Of a DNA stretch of 64,000 bases, positions 11,633 to 23,247 are shown in pieces. The stretch comes from Filobasidium wieringae (lineage: Eukaryota; Basidiomycota; Tremellomycetes; Filobasidiales; Filobasidiaceae): assembly GCA_001600055.1 (NCBI GenBank), contig BCIV01000015.1:310001-374000 (forward strand), in the 5' to 3' direction. The stretch's first letter is position 1. Every line of letters begins with the position of its first letter. A program made the translations under genes and the position numbers. Below the pieces are notes generated by a model that saw nothing but the letters and a program-made list of their open reading frames with translations, had not been told where the DNA came from and did not search any database.

Positions 11633-13807
11633 CTAAGGGAGAATAGGTGGGGTGGCTTCCATCTCTACGTCACCCTCCGCGTCCGCATCCACGTCCGCCG
11701 AATCGGCAACAGGGCTGGCTTCTACTACAGGGATCGTTTCCTGAGGTTGGGTCTCATTGGTCTCTTGCTGTTCAGGTTGTTCAGGCTGTGTGGTCGATTC
11801 AGCTTCTTTAGCTGGTTCCTCCATCACATTCTCTGTTTCGTCTACCGGCTCGGAGCCCTTTTCTTCAGCCGATTCTGCTGCGCTCGTACCTGCAGGCTCA
11901 GCCAAAGGACTTCCTAACAATTTCTCACTCCTGACTTTCAGATCAGCAAGGGCTGCTTCGTACTGTATTCTCAGGTTCTCAACCTTCCTCAACTCCACCT
12001 GATGCGCACCGACAAGCTCATTTGCCTTATGAATCTTGGTAGCAAGGTCGTTTCGTAGCTGAGTCGAGTCGAGTAGTGCATCGTAGAACTTGGAGAAGTG
12101 AGCCATGAACATGTCTCGATCTCGATCGTATTGGCTGGCGAATCCGGGGGGAAGTGGTGGCATGCCTCGACCGAGTGGACCTGGAGGCGGGTAAGGGTAG
12201 AAAGGGGGAGGATGGGGCAGCAAGTGAGGGGGGCCACGTCCTCCTTCCCCGGTTGATTGACTGAAACGGCGCTCTGACAACTGGGGCGGGGGAGGAAGCT
12301 GCATGCCAGGCCGTTGAAATGGGGGGATATGCAGCGAAGGGGGATGCGATTGATTATTCGGACCTTGTCCGCCCTGCTGTTTCTGCATGCTCGCCGCTAT
12401 TCCAGGGTGAGCCGTCCGAGGCCCTCGCCCTTTACCAGGCTGTTCTGAACCGCCTTCTCCTCCGAACGGGCCAGGGGGCATAGCTTGTCTCTGCTTGTCC
12501 ATCTCGTAGTATGACCTTCCGAATGCATCGTATCCAGCGGTCTCACGCAACTCGTCTTCCTCCTCGGCAGCAAGTGGGCCTTCATCGCCAAACCGTCCGG
12601 CGGGGGCAGTCTGGAAATCACAAAGGGTATTATGGGTCTTAGCTTTACACATGATCTAAGCAATCATACATTCAGGTGGATTGCGCGCTTACTCGCAGAC
12701 CATCCCTGACACTAGACATATCACCAGTACTGAGTCTCATTCCCTTGACCTTGTTTTTGACACCATCTCCCCGTCTATCTGCCACACTACCACCGCTTTC
12801 GCCGGTCAGAGGGGGAGGGATGTAGGTCAACAGGGTTGGTAGAGGTCCAGCAGAAGGAGGAGGTCCGCTGCCAGGAACCTCGTGGAAAGCTGGCGTAGCT
12901 CCAAGCTTGCGATCCGAGATCAAACGACGTTGGGCGTCTTTGATATGCATAGCAACTCGGAACTGCAGCAGCGAAGGGTTAATGAGGCTATGTTCAAGAG
13001 TCATCAACAGTTCACAGCACTTACGGCATGACGAGTAGTCTGATCTGCTTGATGAAGAGGAAAACCGGACACGACAGGGCTAACCATTCCTGAGTTCCTC
13101 ATACTAGACATCATACCAGCAGAAGGGGGAGGCAACTCTCGGTTTCCCGAAGACATCTCTAGAGGGGGAGGGCGTCGAGGGCGATCCGCTCTCCTAACAC
13201 CAGGTCGGCGGGGAGAAGGGATTCTGATTTCATTTTGAGCGAGACCTAACCTAGATTTGGGTGGGACCGATCCCGTCGGTCCGGGAGTGCCTTCGCTTCC
13301 ATTCTGTCCTGTCTTGCGACGTTTGCTAGCGCTTTCTTCACTATAAGGCGAAGAAGAGGAAGTAGGTTCATCGTCGTTGTCAAGAGCGAAGGATTCAGGA
13401 TCGGTATCGTCATCATCGGACGCATGATCGTCGACAGATCGAGAGAGTGGAGAAGGTGTCCGTTGTTTGATGAACACGGTTAGTGGCCAGGATTGTTGGC
13501 GTTCAAGCCGATGTACGTTGCGAGTGAGAAGAGTATCACCAGTGTCAAGACCCCACAAGTATGGAGCAAGCGATCGTCGTCGAGGAACAGCACGGATGGA
13601 AGTACCATTTGTCACCCGTTCAATGGATTTACAGTTCCGCAGAACAGGCACGTCGTCGTTTTCCGAGCGATTGCGTTTCAGCCGCCGAGGTCGAGGTTTA
13701 ATAGGAGATGAGTCAAATGTCAGACATTTTGCCGATTGTTCAGCCAAAGTGGTAGAGTAGTTGTTGAAGAAAATGTCAAGTGGATCGACCAATAGCGTTC
13801 CGGTCAT
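11633..13807 (-). CDS. Hypothetical protein, low-complexity with C-terminal coiled coil
   Basis: Not recognised. Three exons (13807-13025, 12962-12693, 12610-11633) with clean GT-AG introns of 62 and 82 nt give 676 residues. The N-terminal part has a short ordered-looking block (DPLDIFFNNYSTTLAEQ; SLAPYLWGLDTGDTLL) and acidic Ser-rich stretches; the middle is rich in Pro, Arg and Gly with possible nuclear-localisation clusters (PRPRRLKRNR; SKRRKTG). The C-terminal third contains a heptad-like helical region (FYDALLDSTQLRNDLATKI onward, about 65 residues) followed by a Glu/Pro/Thr-rich acidic tail. This looks like a scaffold or chromatin/transcription protein, but there is no motif to prove it. 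The ATG at 13807 may not be the true start, because the frame is open upstream for about 60 nt. Confidence 0.6.
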
Positions 13808-13933
13808 GACGAGAAAGGAATGGTATAAGATAGACAGGAAGAATATATCAGCAACATGTCCCGTATCATTGCAGATCTCAGTTCAAGCCAGTTCTTATAC
13901 GGCTTCCCATTTTCGAGCTGAATTCCAACCGGC

Positions 13934-14846
13934 CTATATTTCTCCGTGAGCTTCCTTTATCTCGTCCCTGGTACCCCAAGTCACCGCCTCCTTTCGATCG
14001 TTCCAGAATAGTCGAACTTTGCCCCTTGGTAGTTCCCAGTATCCACCCCTCATACACATGCACGAGAAAAGGAAATCGTACTAACCCAGTGCCCGCCTTC
14101 TTTCTCCTCCTTCCATCGGCTTGTGGTACCCCATCCTTCCCCTTTCCCTTGTTGACAACCAGCGTAATCTTCGGAGGACCTCTCCTAGCCACCTTCTTCT
14201 CTCCTGTAGCATTCCCATTCTCCCCTCCACTCTCCAACTCGTCGACCTCTCCTAGAGGGTCCGTGCCCCTGTCTCCGTCACTATCTATTCCAGCTCGACG
14301 CATACGAGGTAGGATCTTCTCGCCCGGCAAGGGTTCACGTTCGATCTCTTCCTCCTCCATGTCATCGTCATCGTCTTCGTCGTCCGAGGAATAGTAGTCC
14401 CTGTTGATAGGGTGACCGTAGCTTGGGGGTTGTTGGGGTACTTGTGATTGAGGATGAGACAGGGCAGGGTAGTGAGGATGAGGAGGTTGGTACGGATGTT
14501 TTATTTGAGAAGGATGAGTGGGTGGGTATGCTTGTTGCGGATAAGGGGGAGGACCTCGATGTTGCTGCTGACCTCCGGGGGGAAGATGCCCGACGCCGGG
14601 CTGCGAGACCGATTGAGCGGAATGAGGAGATCCAGCAAGAGGAGAACCATTCTTTGCGAGTTCAGGAGGTCTTTGGGTTGTCCATCCAGGAGATAGCTCA
14701 GAAGCAGGTCCTGTTATGGAACTAGGAGCAGGAGAAGGGATAGCCGTTTCGTCTTGTCTTTTTCTCTTGCTAGACACATCTCCATCTACCATCGCTGAGA
14801 CGATCCCGGCGCTGTTCTCGCCTCCTGCTGTACTTGTAGTGCTCAT
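13934..14846 (-). CDS. Hypothetical nuclear-type protein with conserved-looking C-terminus
   Basis: Not recognised. Two exons (14846-14086 and 14048-13934) give 291 residues. The first 150 residues are Pro/Gln/His-rich; then come an acidic run (SSDDEDDDDDMEEEEIE), a segment PPKITLVVNKGKGKDG and a basic patch (GRRRKKAGTG). The second exon, reached only through a 37-nt intron, encodes an ordered block: GGYWELPRGKVRLFWNDRK then EAVTWGTRDEIKEAHGEI and a stop. Its aromatic and charged pattern looks like real protein and would be lost without the short intron. The first exon read straight through gives a less plausible tail. It lies 126 bp upstream of the next minus-strand gene's start, so I treat them as separate genes; a fused gene cannot be excluded. 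Confidence 0.55.
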
Positions 14847-15703
14847 ATTACTAGCAATAATGATAATGTTGTTTTGATAGGATGGGTGGGAGGTAGCTCT
14901 GAAGAACACAATCGATAAATCACGAGTCCTATCCTTGCGAGCTTTCAGGAAGCCAAAAAACATACTGGTCGATTGAGCTTGACCGTTAGAGTCCGAAGGT
15001 GCGCAATGCTGGCTTATCAAGCGATGGAATTTTGATTTGAAGGGTTATTGAACAAGAAGCAAAAAGGATGGATAGGCTGAGGATAAGCCGAAACGAGTCT
15101 ATTCCGAAGCACGGTCTTGTTAATTGGTGAACAACTAAAGGACGAGCACCACGACTAACCTCGCTTTCAGACACTTGAGCCTCTGTTGCTGTTAGTCTTT
15201 ATTGGACAAGACTTGGTGTGTTTCAGGTAAGGGGAGAAGACAAGATTAGGAAAGAAGATTCCTCCTTATCCTCGCGTTTTTTCCCCACGAAAGCCGGTGT
15301 GGTTCCAATTGAGCCAGAGCTGAGAATTACCGAGACACGAGCTGACTGTAACTATAGACAAGATAAGCCTCGTACGAGGTAGGAGTGTGAGGTCAATGGC
15401 TGTGATGGGGTGTGAAACCTGCTGTAGAGTGATGAGAGTGCGATGTGACAAGTAATTTCCTGAAATGGTCTCTGTTCAGCTGAACGGTGAAAGCCAATTC
15501 CACGCTAAAATCGAGGGGAAACGTTGAAACGCGGCACCAGCCCCGCGCCAAACCCGGTGATCACGACCGTCCTTTGAAAAGGAAGATCGAGAGGGATAGC
15601 ACATATCGTACTGCGTATCAAGCACTATTGACAATCGACAAAGCACCAGTGCTCTCGTAGAAGCCTACATATCATGTCTTTCACTAACGACTCGCCCTGC
15701 CCT
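14847..15703. other. Intergenic region
   Basis: Contains the 5' leader and promoter of the gene at 13934-14846 and the 3' flank of the threonyl-tRNA synthetase gene. No supported coding sequence or RNA gene is visible. Confidence 0.6.
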
Positions 15704-18534
15704 CTACTCCAACTTGGAAACGGGTCCCTTGTTCGCCTTCAAAGCGAGCAACTTCTGCACAGCTACGTCAAGAGGCATAGTCTCGCTTCGTCCCTTGACA
15801 GTCTCGTCCCTCGATCGAGCATTTACCGATCGGTTGTTCAACTCGTCCTCACCCACAACTGCATGGCACAACATCCACGTGATCAGCATAACAGACTTCA
15901 GCTATAGAGCAGACTGCCTTGCTTACCGAGAATGAAGTTCCACCTGGCGACCTCAGCGTTCAGAATCTTCTTCTTCAATGTCTCGGAAGTGACGTCGGCC
16001 TCGGCAAAGATCCCCTGATCGTACAAAGTCTTCGCAACCTCCGTAGCGTAGTCCTTCTACAAAGCCCAAAACAACGCAGCGACCGGTCTCAGTATCCGCT
16101 GTTTTTCGCAAATCGCGACGCTTGTACGTACGTAAACGGGAGCAACAGGAATTACGATAACCTGCCTGGGGGACAACCAGAATGGCCAGTTTCCAGCACA
16201 GTGTTCAGTCAAGACTCCGATGAACCTCTCAATAGATCCCACAAGAGCTCGGTGAATCATGACGGGTCGCGTATCTACTCCATCCTTGGCATCCTGAGCT
16301 TGGTCAGGTCCTCGGTACTTCAAGTTGAATCGTTCTGGCAAGTTGAAGTCGAGCTGCGGAATGGGAGATCGTCAGCCCCGTTCCTGGTGCGATCAGAGCG
16401 AGCGGATAGACGTACCTGGATAGTAGCACACTGGAACTCTCGCTTCAACGCGTCAGTAAGGGAAATGTCGATCTTAGGACCATAGAAAGCTCCATCCCCT
16501 TCGTTCAACTTCCAAGTCCCGGGAGACACATTGTCCAGCACAGCCTTGAGCTGAGCCTCGGCTTTGTCCCAGATAGCAATATCTCCAATAAACTTGTCAG
16601 GGTTTCGGGTAGAGAGACCGACTTTGAATTCCATTCCGAATTTAGAGTAAACTGCGTCCATGAAATCGAAGATTCCCGCAATTTCGCTCTCAATCTGTGA
16701 TACAGGTAGAAGTAAGTCGAGAGCATAGCATACTTGCACAATGATACCCACCTGATCCGGGGTACAGAAGATGTGCGCATCATCCTGCACGAACCTCCTA
16801 ACCCTAGTCAACCCGCTCAAAGCTCCACTAGCCTCGTTCCTGTGCAAGACACCGAACTCTGCCATCCTCAAAGGCAATTCCTTGTAAGATCGTTCTCGAG
16901 AATCGAAGATCAAACAGTGTCCGGGACAGTTCATAGGCTTGACGGCGAACTCCTCCTTGTCTACCTGCAGACCAAACATATCCTCTGAATAGTTTTGCCA
17001 GTGACCGGAAGTTTTCCAAAGTTTAGAGTTGTAAATATTGGGGGAACCGACCTCGGTGTATCCACGCTTGTGGTACTCGGCACGGATGAATTCCATAAGA
17101 GTGTTGTAGATCCTCATTCCCATTGGCAAGAAGAAGGCGCTTCCTGGCGAGAGTTCGTGGAACATGAACAACTCCTGTTGTCTTCCAATCTTCCTGTGGT
17201 CCCTCTTCTCTGCTTCCTCTACGAACTTCTTGTATTCGGTCATCTGCTTGGAATCAGGGAAACTCATTCCGTATAGACGTTGAAGGGTATCGTTCTTGTT
17301 GTCCGCCAAGAAGTAGGAAGAAGAGTTTTTGGTAATAGCCAAAGACTTGATTCGACCGGTGTGAGGCACGTGGGGTCCTCTACAGAAATCAATCAAGGGA
17401 CCACATCGGTAGACAGTGGAAGAGGTACCGTCTGGTACCTGGTTCTGAATGTAATGTTGCTTGTATTTGTTGTACTGCCAGTCACATGGTAGTCACCGTT
17501 CAGTATTTTTTCTGTGCGCCCGGAGTAGGGATACTCACAGCAAACATCTCCAAAAGAGCTTCCTTGGGCAACTCCAACCTCTCAAAGTTCTGCTTCTCCT
17601 TGACAGCCAACTTGACGACACCCTCGATCTGAGGGTAGTCAGCAGGGGTGATTGCCCTTTTTTCATCACGAGCAAGTCAGTTCCATGGAACGGATAGAGT
17701 CGACATCAGCAAGGACTGACCTGTTGTCCTTTAACCTCATCTCGTAGAAGAATCCACCGGTCTCTTGGGGAGGTCCGTATCCCAAGCAACAATCATCCAG
17801 ATGTCTCTCACAAGCTTCTCCCAAAACGTGTGCACTCGAGTGCCAGAAGACCTGCCTTGCCTCGAAGTTGTTATCAGGGCTGTCAAAGTCAAGGATGGCC
17901 AAGTCACAGGAAGATTCCAGAGGACGGTTTAGGTCCCAAAGGGTTGTGCCGTTGATTTTAGCGATGATCGCTTTTTGGGATAGAGAGGCGGACAATTGAG
18001 CGGCGAGTTCGAGAGGGGTAGTCTCCCATGAAGTTCCGGTGAGCTTCTTGCCATCTGGAAGAGTGATGGTTATCTCCTCCCTTGGCATGGCTACAACGCA
18101 AAGCAGAGTTCAAGTTGATGAGTCGTGAACGTAACCGGTTGCAATACCGAAACTCGAACATAGAACTCACAAGCAACCTTATCTTCGTAAATCTTCTTGT
18201 ACTTGTCGAAGATCTCATTCCTGCTATCAAAGAACTCGGGCTTGGGATCCAACTCGAGCTTAACATTCCCACCCTGAGCAGGTTTCTTCTCCTTCTTCTC
18301 CTTCTTCTGACCCTGTTGCTGCTTAGCAGGCTTGGTCAACTCAGTAGTAGGCTGAGCAGTAGAGGTTGAGCCGGTGGGATGGACGGCGGGGCTGGGAGCG
18401 TCTGAGGACATGGTTCGGGTTTGACTGATCGGTTGTTTTGGATGACGAAGAGTGATGCTCAATGAACGGCAATGTGTGGTACGTATTAAGGGTGAAAGAT
18501 GCGTTCTTGCTATACGAGAGACGGCTGAACGCAT
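15704..18534 (-). CDS. THS1: Threonyl-tRNA synthetase, probably cytosolic and mitochondrial
   Basis: Charges tRNA-Thr. Eight exons (first ending 18171, then 18090-17721, 17656-17539, 17474-16752, 16694-16416, 16353-16132, 16056-15927, 15858-15704) close exactly. From the ATG at 18411 the protein has 745 residues; from the in-frame ATG at 18534 it has 786. Order: Lys-rich eukaryotic extension, TGS domain ([13 protein letters not shown]), editing domain with HSSAH and the CRGPH motif, then the class II core with NCPGHCLIF (zinc Cys), motif 2 ([26 protein letters not shown]), motif 3 ([15 protein letters not shown]), and an anticodon-binding domain (NFILVVGEDE). The 41 residues between the two ATGs are Arg/Ser/Thr-rich without acidic residues, as in mitochondrial leaders. 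Neighbour genes do not add to the assignment. Confidence 0.96.
18412..18534 (-). other. Predicted mitochondrial targeting leader of ThrRS
   Basis: The open frame between the upstream ATG (18534) and the cytosolic-type ATG (18411) encodes 41 residues: it starts [18 protein letters not shown] and ends near ISQTRT. It has six or more arginines, many Ser/Thr and no Asp or Glu, and could form an amphipathic helix. It directly abuts the cytosolic start with no stop or intron, so alternative transcription starts or leaky scanning would make two isoforms. No second ThrRS gene is visible in the window. Confidence 0.6.
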
Positions 18535-19168
18535 ACACCGACTGTTCTAGAGGTATAAGGTCTAGAGGCAATGTATATCAGGGCAGAGGGTAGGGTTATG
18601 TCAGGGGTGCGAATACCAGACGAGCTCAATTGATCTAGCTTGACTTGATCGTGATTTCGGTAAGCGCATGCATTATTGAGCTGGGTTTCATAACGCATCA
18701 TGAACAGTTCACGGAAACGGCCTCACCTGGAAGCGCATATATGATAGCGAATCAGTCATCACTAATGACGTGTGAAATCGTTGCATCCGGGACCCGGTCC
18801 TTGGCAGTCTCAATTGCTTCCGGGGTACGACCTACGATGCCACAACCGGGCAGTAAACAAGAAAGTCAAGAGATCCTGGTAACTGGTAACTGGTAAGGGG
18901 AGCTCGCCGCGGCCAACTGTATTTTTCATCTTTGATAATCTCTACCCATCCTCCTTGGACATAGGTCCTACCTCAATACTATTATAATTACTACAATCAT
19001 ATCCAAGGTTCATTTATCATACTACATTGGTCTCCCACTCCCAACTCCAGTCGAAACCTCATCGCTCCAACGGTCGGCACTAATATACTTTTGGAGAAGC
19101 TTTCTCAATCGAGACCGCTCAAGTCTAGCATTACTGAACAAGACCACTGGGATACACAATTCCTCGTG
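18535..19168. other. Divergent promoter region
   Basis: About 630 bp between the leftward ThrRS gene and the rightward membrane-protein gene. It ends in AT-rich sequence (18960-19020) just upstream of the ATG at 19169. The frame running in from 19091 starts with TTG, so the ATG at 19169 is taken as the start. No gene seen. Confidence 0.6.
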
Positions 19169-22100
19169 ATGGCTACTTCTCCGGAGGCTCCTGCTGAGAC
19201 CAAGCAGTCCGGCTTTGCAAAACTTTTTGCAAAATTACCAGCTGGAGCTCAGAGGAACTTGAAAGACAGAAGAAAATGGAAGAACTGGTTCAGATCTATG
19301 GTTGTGATATTCGTCTGCATGATCTACTTGGTCGTACAGAGGACATTGGAAGTTTTAGGCCAAGCAGCTTTCTTCAGTCGTAAGCCATGCTCCTGACATA
19401 ATCCTGTTACTGCCAGCTAAAAGTAACGCTGGAATCCGTAGTGATTGTGGCTGTCATGCTACCCCCCTCAATGCCCATGACCACCTTCATTTTTGTAAGT
19501 AGAGCATATTGTCTCACTACTTCTGTTAATTGACTTGATTCCCACGCAGGCGATCCTCACGATCGTTGTCGGAATGTGTCTAGGATGGGCATGGGGAGTT
19601 GCAGCAATGGCAGCAGCTCTTCGAGCTCGTTCACAAACTGTTCTAGCCGCTTCCTACATGAGAGCCAGCGGCTTGATCAGTTCCACGCCGGATGCCAACT
19701 CGCAGCGTTTCGTATTTGAAGGTGTATTCCTTGATGTCCGTAGTACCGTCGTGTTCGGTGTCTTCTTTGCAATCGGAATCGGATTCCTCAGCTGGACCAG
19801 GGCCAAAGCACCGAAACTCACGTTGGGAACCATCTTTGGATCGATCGTCCTGATCGTGCTCTGTTCATATGGACCACTATTCCCGAGTGCTCAGTATACC
19901 CTTGCGACCCAGTTCCTCATTCCCACTAGTTTCTACATCGCAACTGCTTTGGCTTCTATTATTCTCATCTTCCCTCAAACCTTAAATCATATGGTCACGT
20001 AAGTACTGTTTTCTATACGAAAGACAAGAAAAGGCTGATCGGTATCTTTTGTCATCTCTAGGGACGGGTATGTGAAGGGGTTCCTTAGACCTGGAAATTC
20101 TCTGATCGAGCTTCAAGCCAAAGTCTTGGCGACCGATCCTTCTGACGTGGCTGCTTGGTCGGAGTTGACATCCCAGGCAAATCAGTTAAGAACGGCTGCA
20201 GCAGAGACACTAGTCGCTCTTCAAGGACAAATTGGATTGCTGGAGATGGAAGTCAGTCGAGGAAGACTAGGAGCCAAGGACCTGAAGGCGCTCATCGTGA
20301 AGAGTAGAGGATTGCTAGGGCGTATGTTGGGATTGGTCAGCTTCCAGATCGTTGTTACGAAGCAAAACCAACAGAACCACGATCCCACTCACCCCGAGTC
20401 CAAATCTACCTCCGGATCGTCTGAGGAGAAACACTCAGATCATCACGATCATCTGCGTAGGCAGCGCTATGAAGAATTCATGAGCCAAAAAGAGACCGAA
20501 AGAGGTCATAGTCTGGCCGACTTGCTACCTATCTTGAATTCTTCTTCCTTAAGATTGAGGGAAGCTTGCACCAAAGGGCTAGGGGACTTTACTGATTTCG
20601 TAGATTTTTCAAATACCCATCGATGGAGCAAGAAATACCCTGAGGGAGAAAAATCTGCAGCAGATGGACTAGAGAAGAGAAGAGCCAATTTGAATGCATT
20701 GCGTGACGCTTTGACAGCATACAGGAAGGAAGATCACTTGGAGGTCCTACAGAAATTCAAGGGGTTGTTCGACGAGGAAACCGGGGATTACAACCCCAAT
20801 CATCCCTCTCTACATGCAATGGAGAAGCATCGACCAACGTTGTCGATGAGGCAACTATACACGTGTTTTGTCTTCTCTACCGGGTTGACCAGTTATGCTA
20901 CAGCGCTTGTGGACTTCTTGCAAGTAGCATTAGAGATGGAGGCCAACTCACCAAAGAACAGAACACAGTGGCCTACTGCGCTCATGAAGCTTGGGCACGT
21001 AGCTTTGAGTAAAGACGAAGATGGAAATACCAATCCAGTAGAACTTGGAAGCGACGTATCGAATTCGGACCAACCGGGAGTTATAGCCAGTCGATCTTCT
21101 TCTCGAAGCGCAGACAGTGAAGACGGGAGTATCGAGAAAGAGCATGCTAAAGCAAAGAAACGAGACGAACGACAGGCCAAGAAGGACCATCTATATCGTC
21201 CGGATCTGGACGCATTGCCGCCTCGAAATGGGCTTCAGAAGTTCGCAAGAATTCTGTCCCGCATTTCGGGCGGTTTCACTTCACCGGAAGGTCTGTTCGC
21301 CCTCAAGGCGGCCTTGGTGTCTGTAGCGTTATGGATCCCATCTGTGGTCGAGAACTCTGCCTGGTTCGCTTACTCTAACAGGTGCGCACAACTTGAGCTC
21401 AGCATGCCTAGACTTAGCTAAACTCTATTCTTGTCTTCTGCAGGTCCATCTGGGCACAGTGAGTCAAGCTTACAATCAATTTGACGTATCTCTAACCTCT
21501 TCGTCTGTTCGACCAGGATTATGGCGGTAACGGGTCTTGCAGTATTTAGCGGAGATCTCGTGCTTGGCTTCTTGGTGCGATTCACCGGTACCCTTATCGG
21601 CCTCGTGCTGGGAATGCTTGCCTGGTACGTTGGAAACGGACACGGCTCCAACCCTTACGGAACCATCGCTTCCACCATGGTCTTTATCGCCCCTTTGGTT
21701 TTCTGGCGAATCACAGCTAGTCAGCAGCAAATGGCTTTTCCACTCATGATTGGGTATGTGACACCACCTTACTCAGGCATATCAAACACTTACTAACGAG
21801 ACTCCTTGCAGAGTGACCTTGGCCCTGATTGTGGGTTATTCTTGGTTAGATTCACATCTGCCAGTCTTATCCAACAGCGGAATTGGTGTTGACGTAGCCT
21901 GGAAACGAGCGTAAGCTATAATCATAATACTGCACGAGAATCTGACTGATTGTATCATACCCTGTCTACAGATTGCTAGTTATTATCGGGTTCGCCGCAG
22001 CGTTCATCATCAGTCTCTTCCCCAAACCCATGTCTGCTCGTAAAATCGTACGATTGAGGGCTGCAAAAATCATCGAATCATTGTCAGAATTGTATGTGGA

Positions 22101-22947
22101 TGAGGCGAAAGGATTTCTCCTTGAGGCCCAAGACAAAACCAACACAATTCATGAGGACGATCTGGAGGAGAGAGCGGGATTGTATCGAGCGAGATTCTTG
22201 GGTGTCGTTGTGAGTGTGACTGTTGTCATGTTGTGAGAACAATTCTTATATCTCCTTAAACAGGGCAAACTGTCTGCGGTCAATCCTCAGCTGGTCAGTG
22301 CGGCCTTCGAGCCTAATCTGCGTGGTCCATGGCCAAAGAAGCGTTATCACGAGCTCTTCGATATCCTTAAAGAGATCTTGGCAGAGCTTGCTTTGCTAGG
22401 TAATGCTTGGACCAGAACCTCTCCCCGTAACGCTACTCATGTAACGGAGACGCCATTCTTCGATCCGACTCTCGTGAGTTTTCGACTCGATCTTTCGAAC
22501 AGTTGGAAGATAATCAGCAGCTAATTCGAAATTGCTTTCAGGTGGCCGATATCCTGGCGCTCTTCTCTCTGCTTAGCAGTTCTTTGAGGGATGGGCGCCC
22601 TATGCCTGTGTTCATACCATTGGCTGAGCGAGTTGCCGGACTTTCGCTTCACGCCTCACAAAACGGGTTATCTCTTTATTCGGTCAAGCTGAATTGGAAA
22701 AACCTTCAGGTAAGGCACAGCGATATGCCATCTCTAAGGGACAGTGAGATTGATACAACCCTGATGATAGAGCGAACAAACGACGGTATACGCCACGACA
22801 ATCGTTGCTCTGAACGGCCTGACTCATTCTCTTGACCGATTGCACGATTGCATTAGACAACTTGTTGGTACAAAAACGTTTGATCTGTTTGACGAGCACG
22901 TGGAAGCCAGGGCGAAGCGGGATCTCGACATGTTTGGCCAAGCATGA
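19169..22947 (+). CDS. ArAE/FUSC-type multi-spanning membrane protein (Bre4-like)
   Basis: Eleven exons (19169-19379, 19442-19494, 19550-19998, 20062-21381, 21444-21458, 21517-21753, 21812-21910, 21972-22209, 22264-22473, 22542-22709, 22771-22947) give 1058 residues with exact phases. An N-terminal bundle of about six membrane segments (for example MVVIFVCMIYLVV, ILTIVVGMCLGWAWGVAAMA, VVFGVFFAIGIGFLSW) leads into a long cytosolic region, then a second bundle beginning WIPSVVENSAWFAY and RSIWAQIMAVTGLAVFSGD, and a C-terminal cytosolic domain. This arrangement matches the fungal putative ER transporter / aromatic acid exporter-like family (ArAE_2_N plus DUF2421), whose yeast member is Bre4. The substrate is unknown. 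One exon is only 15 nt long. The Rab18-like gene follows 300 bp downstream on the same strand. Confidence 0.88.
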
Positions 22948-23247
22948 GAGGTCTGATTGACTACATAGCTACATACATACCCGTATGAATCATGTAAGAA
23001 TTGTGACACTGTTATAATAATGAAGGCGATCCTTTATCAGGTCGCTTGTCCTACGTCATCGCTTATAACGCGTCGTTATCAATTGTCAATAATATGCCGC
23101 TTTCCGGATCTCCCGAGTTTGATTAAACATCGGAATTGCCGTTGTGATTCTGCCTGACTATCCCTGTAACTTTGCGACGCATAAGCTTCATAGAACAAGA
23201 AGAGCAGCACATTCTCTCGGTCAAGAACATCTAAACATTGCAGAACA

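Noticed and set aside
14026..14394. Serine-rich plus-strand frame ending in a long serine run
   Set aside because: It is the complement of the acidic Asp/Glu run in the minus-strand gene at 13934-14846; GAT/GAA repeats read backwards give serine codons.
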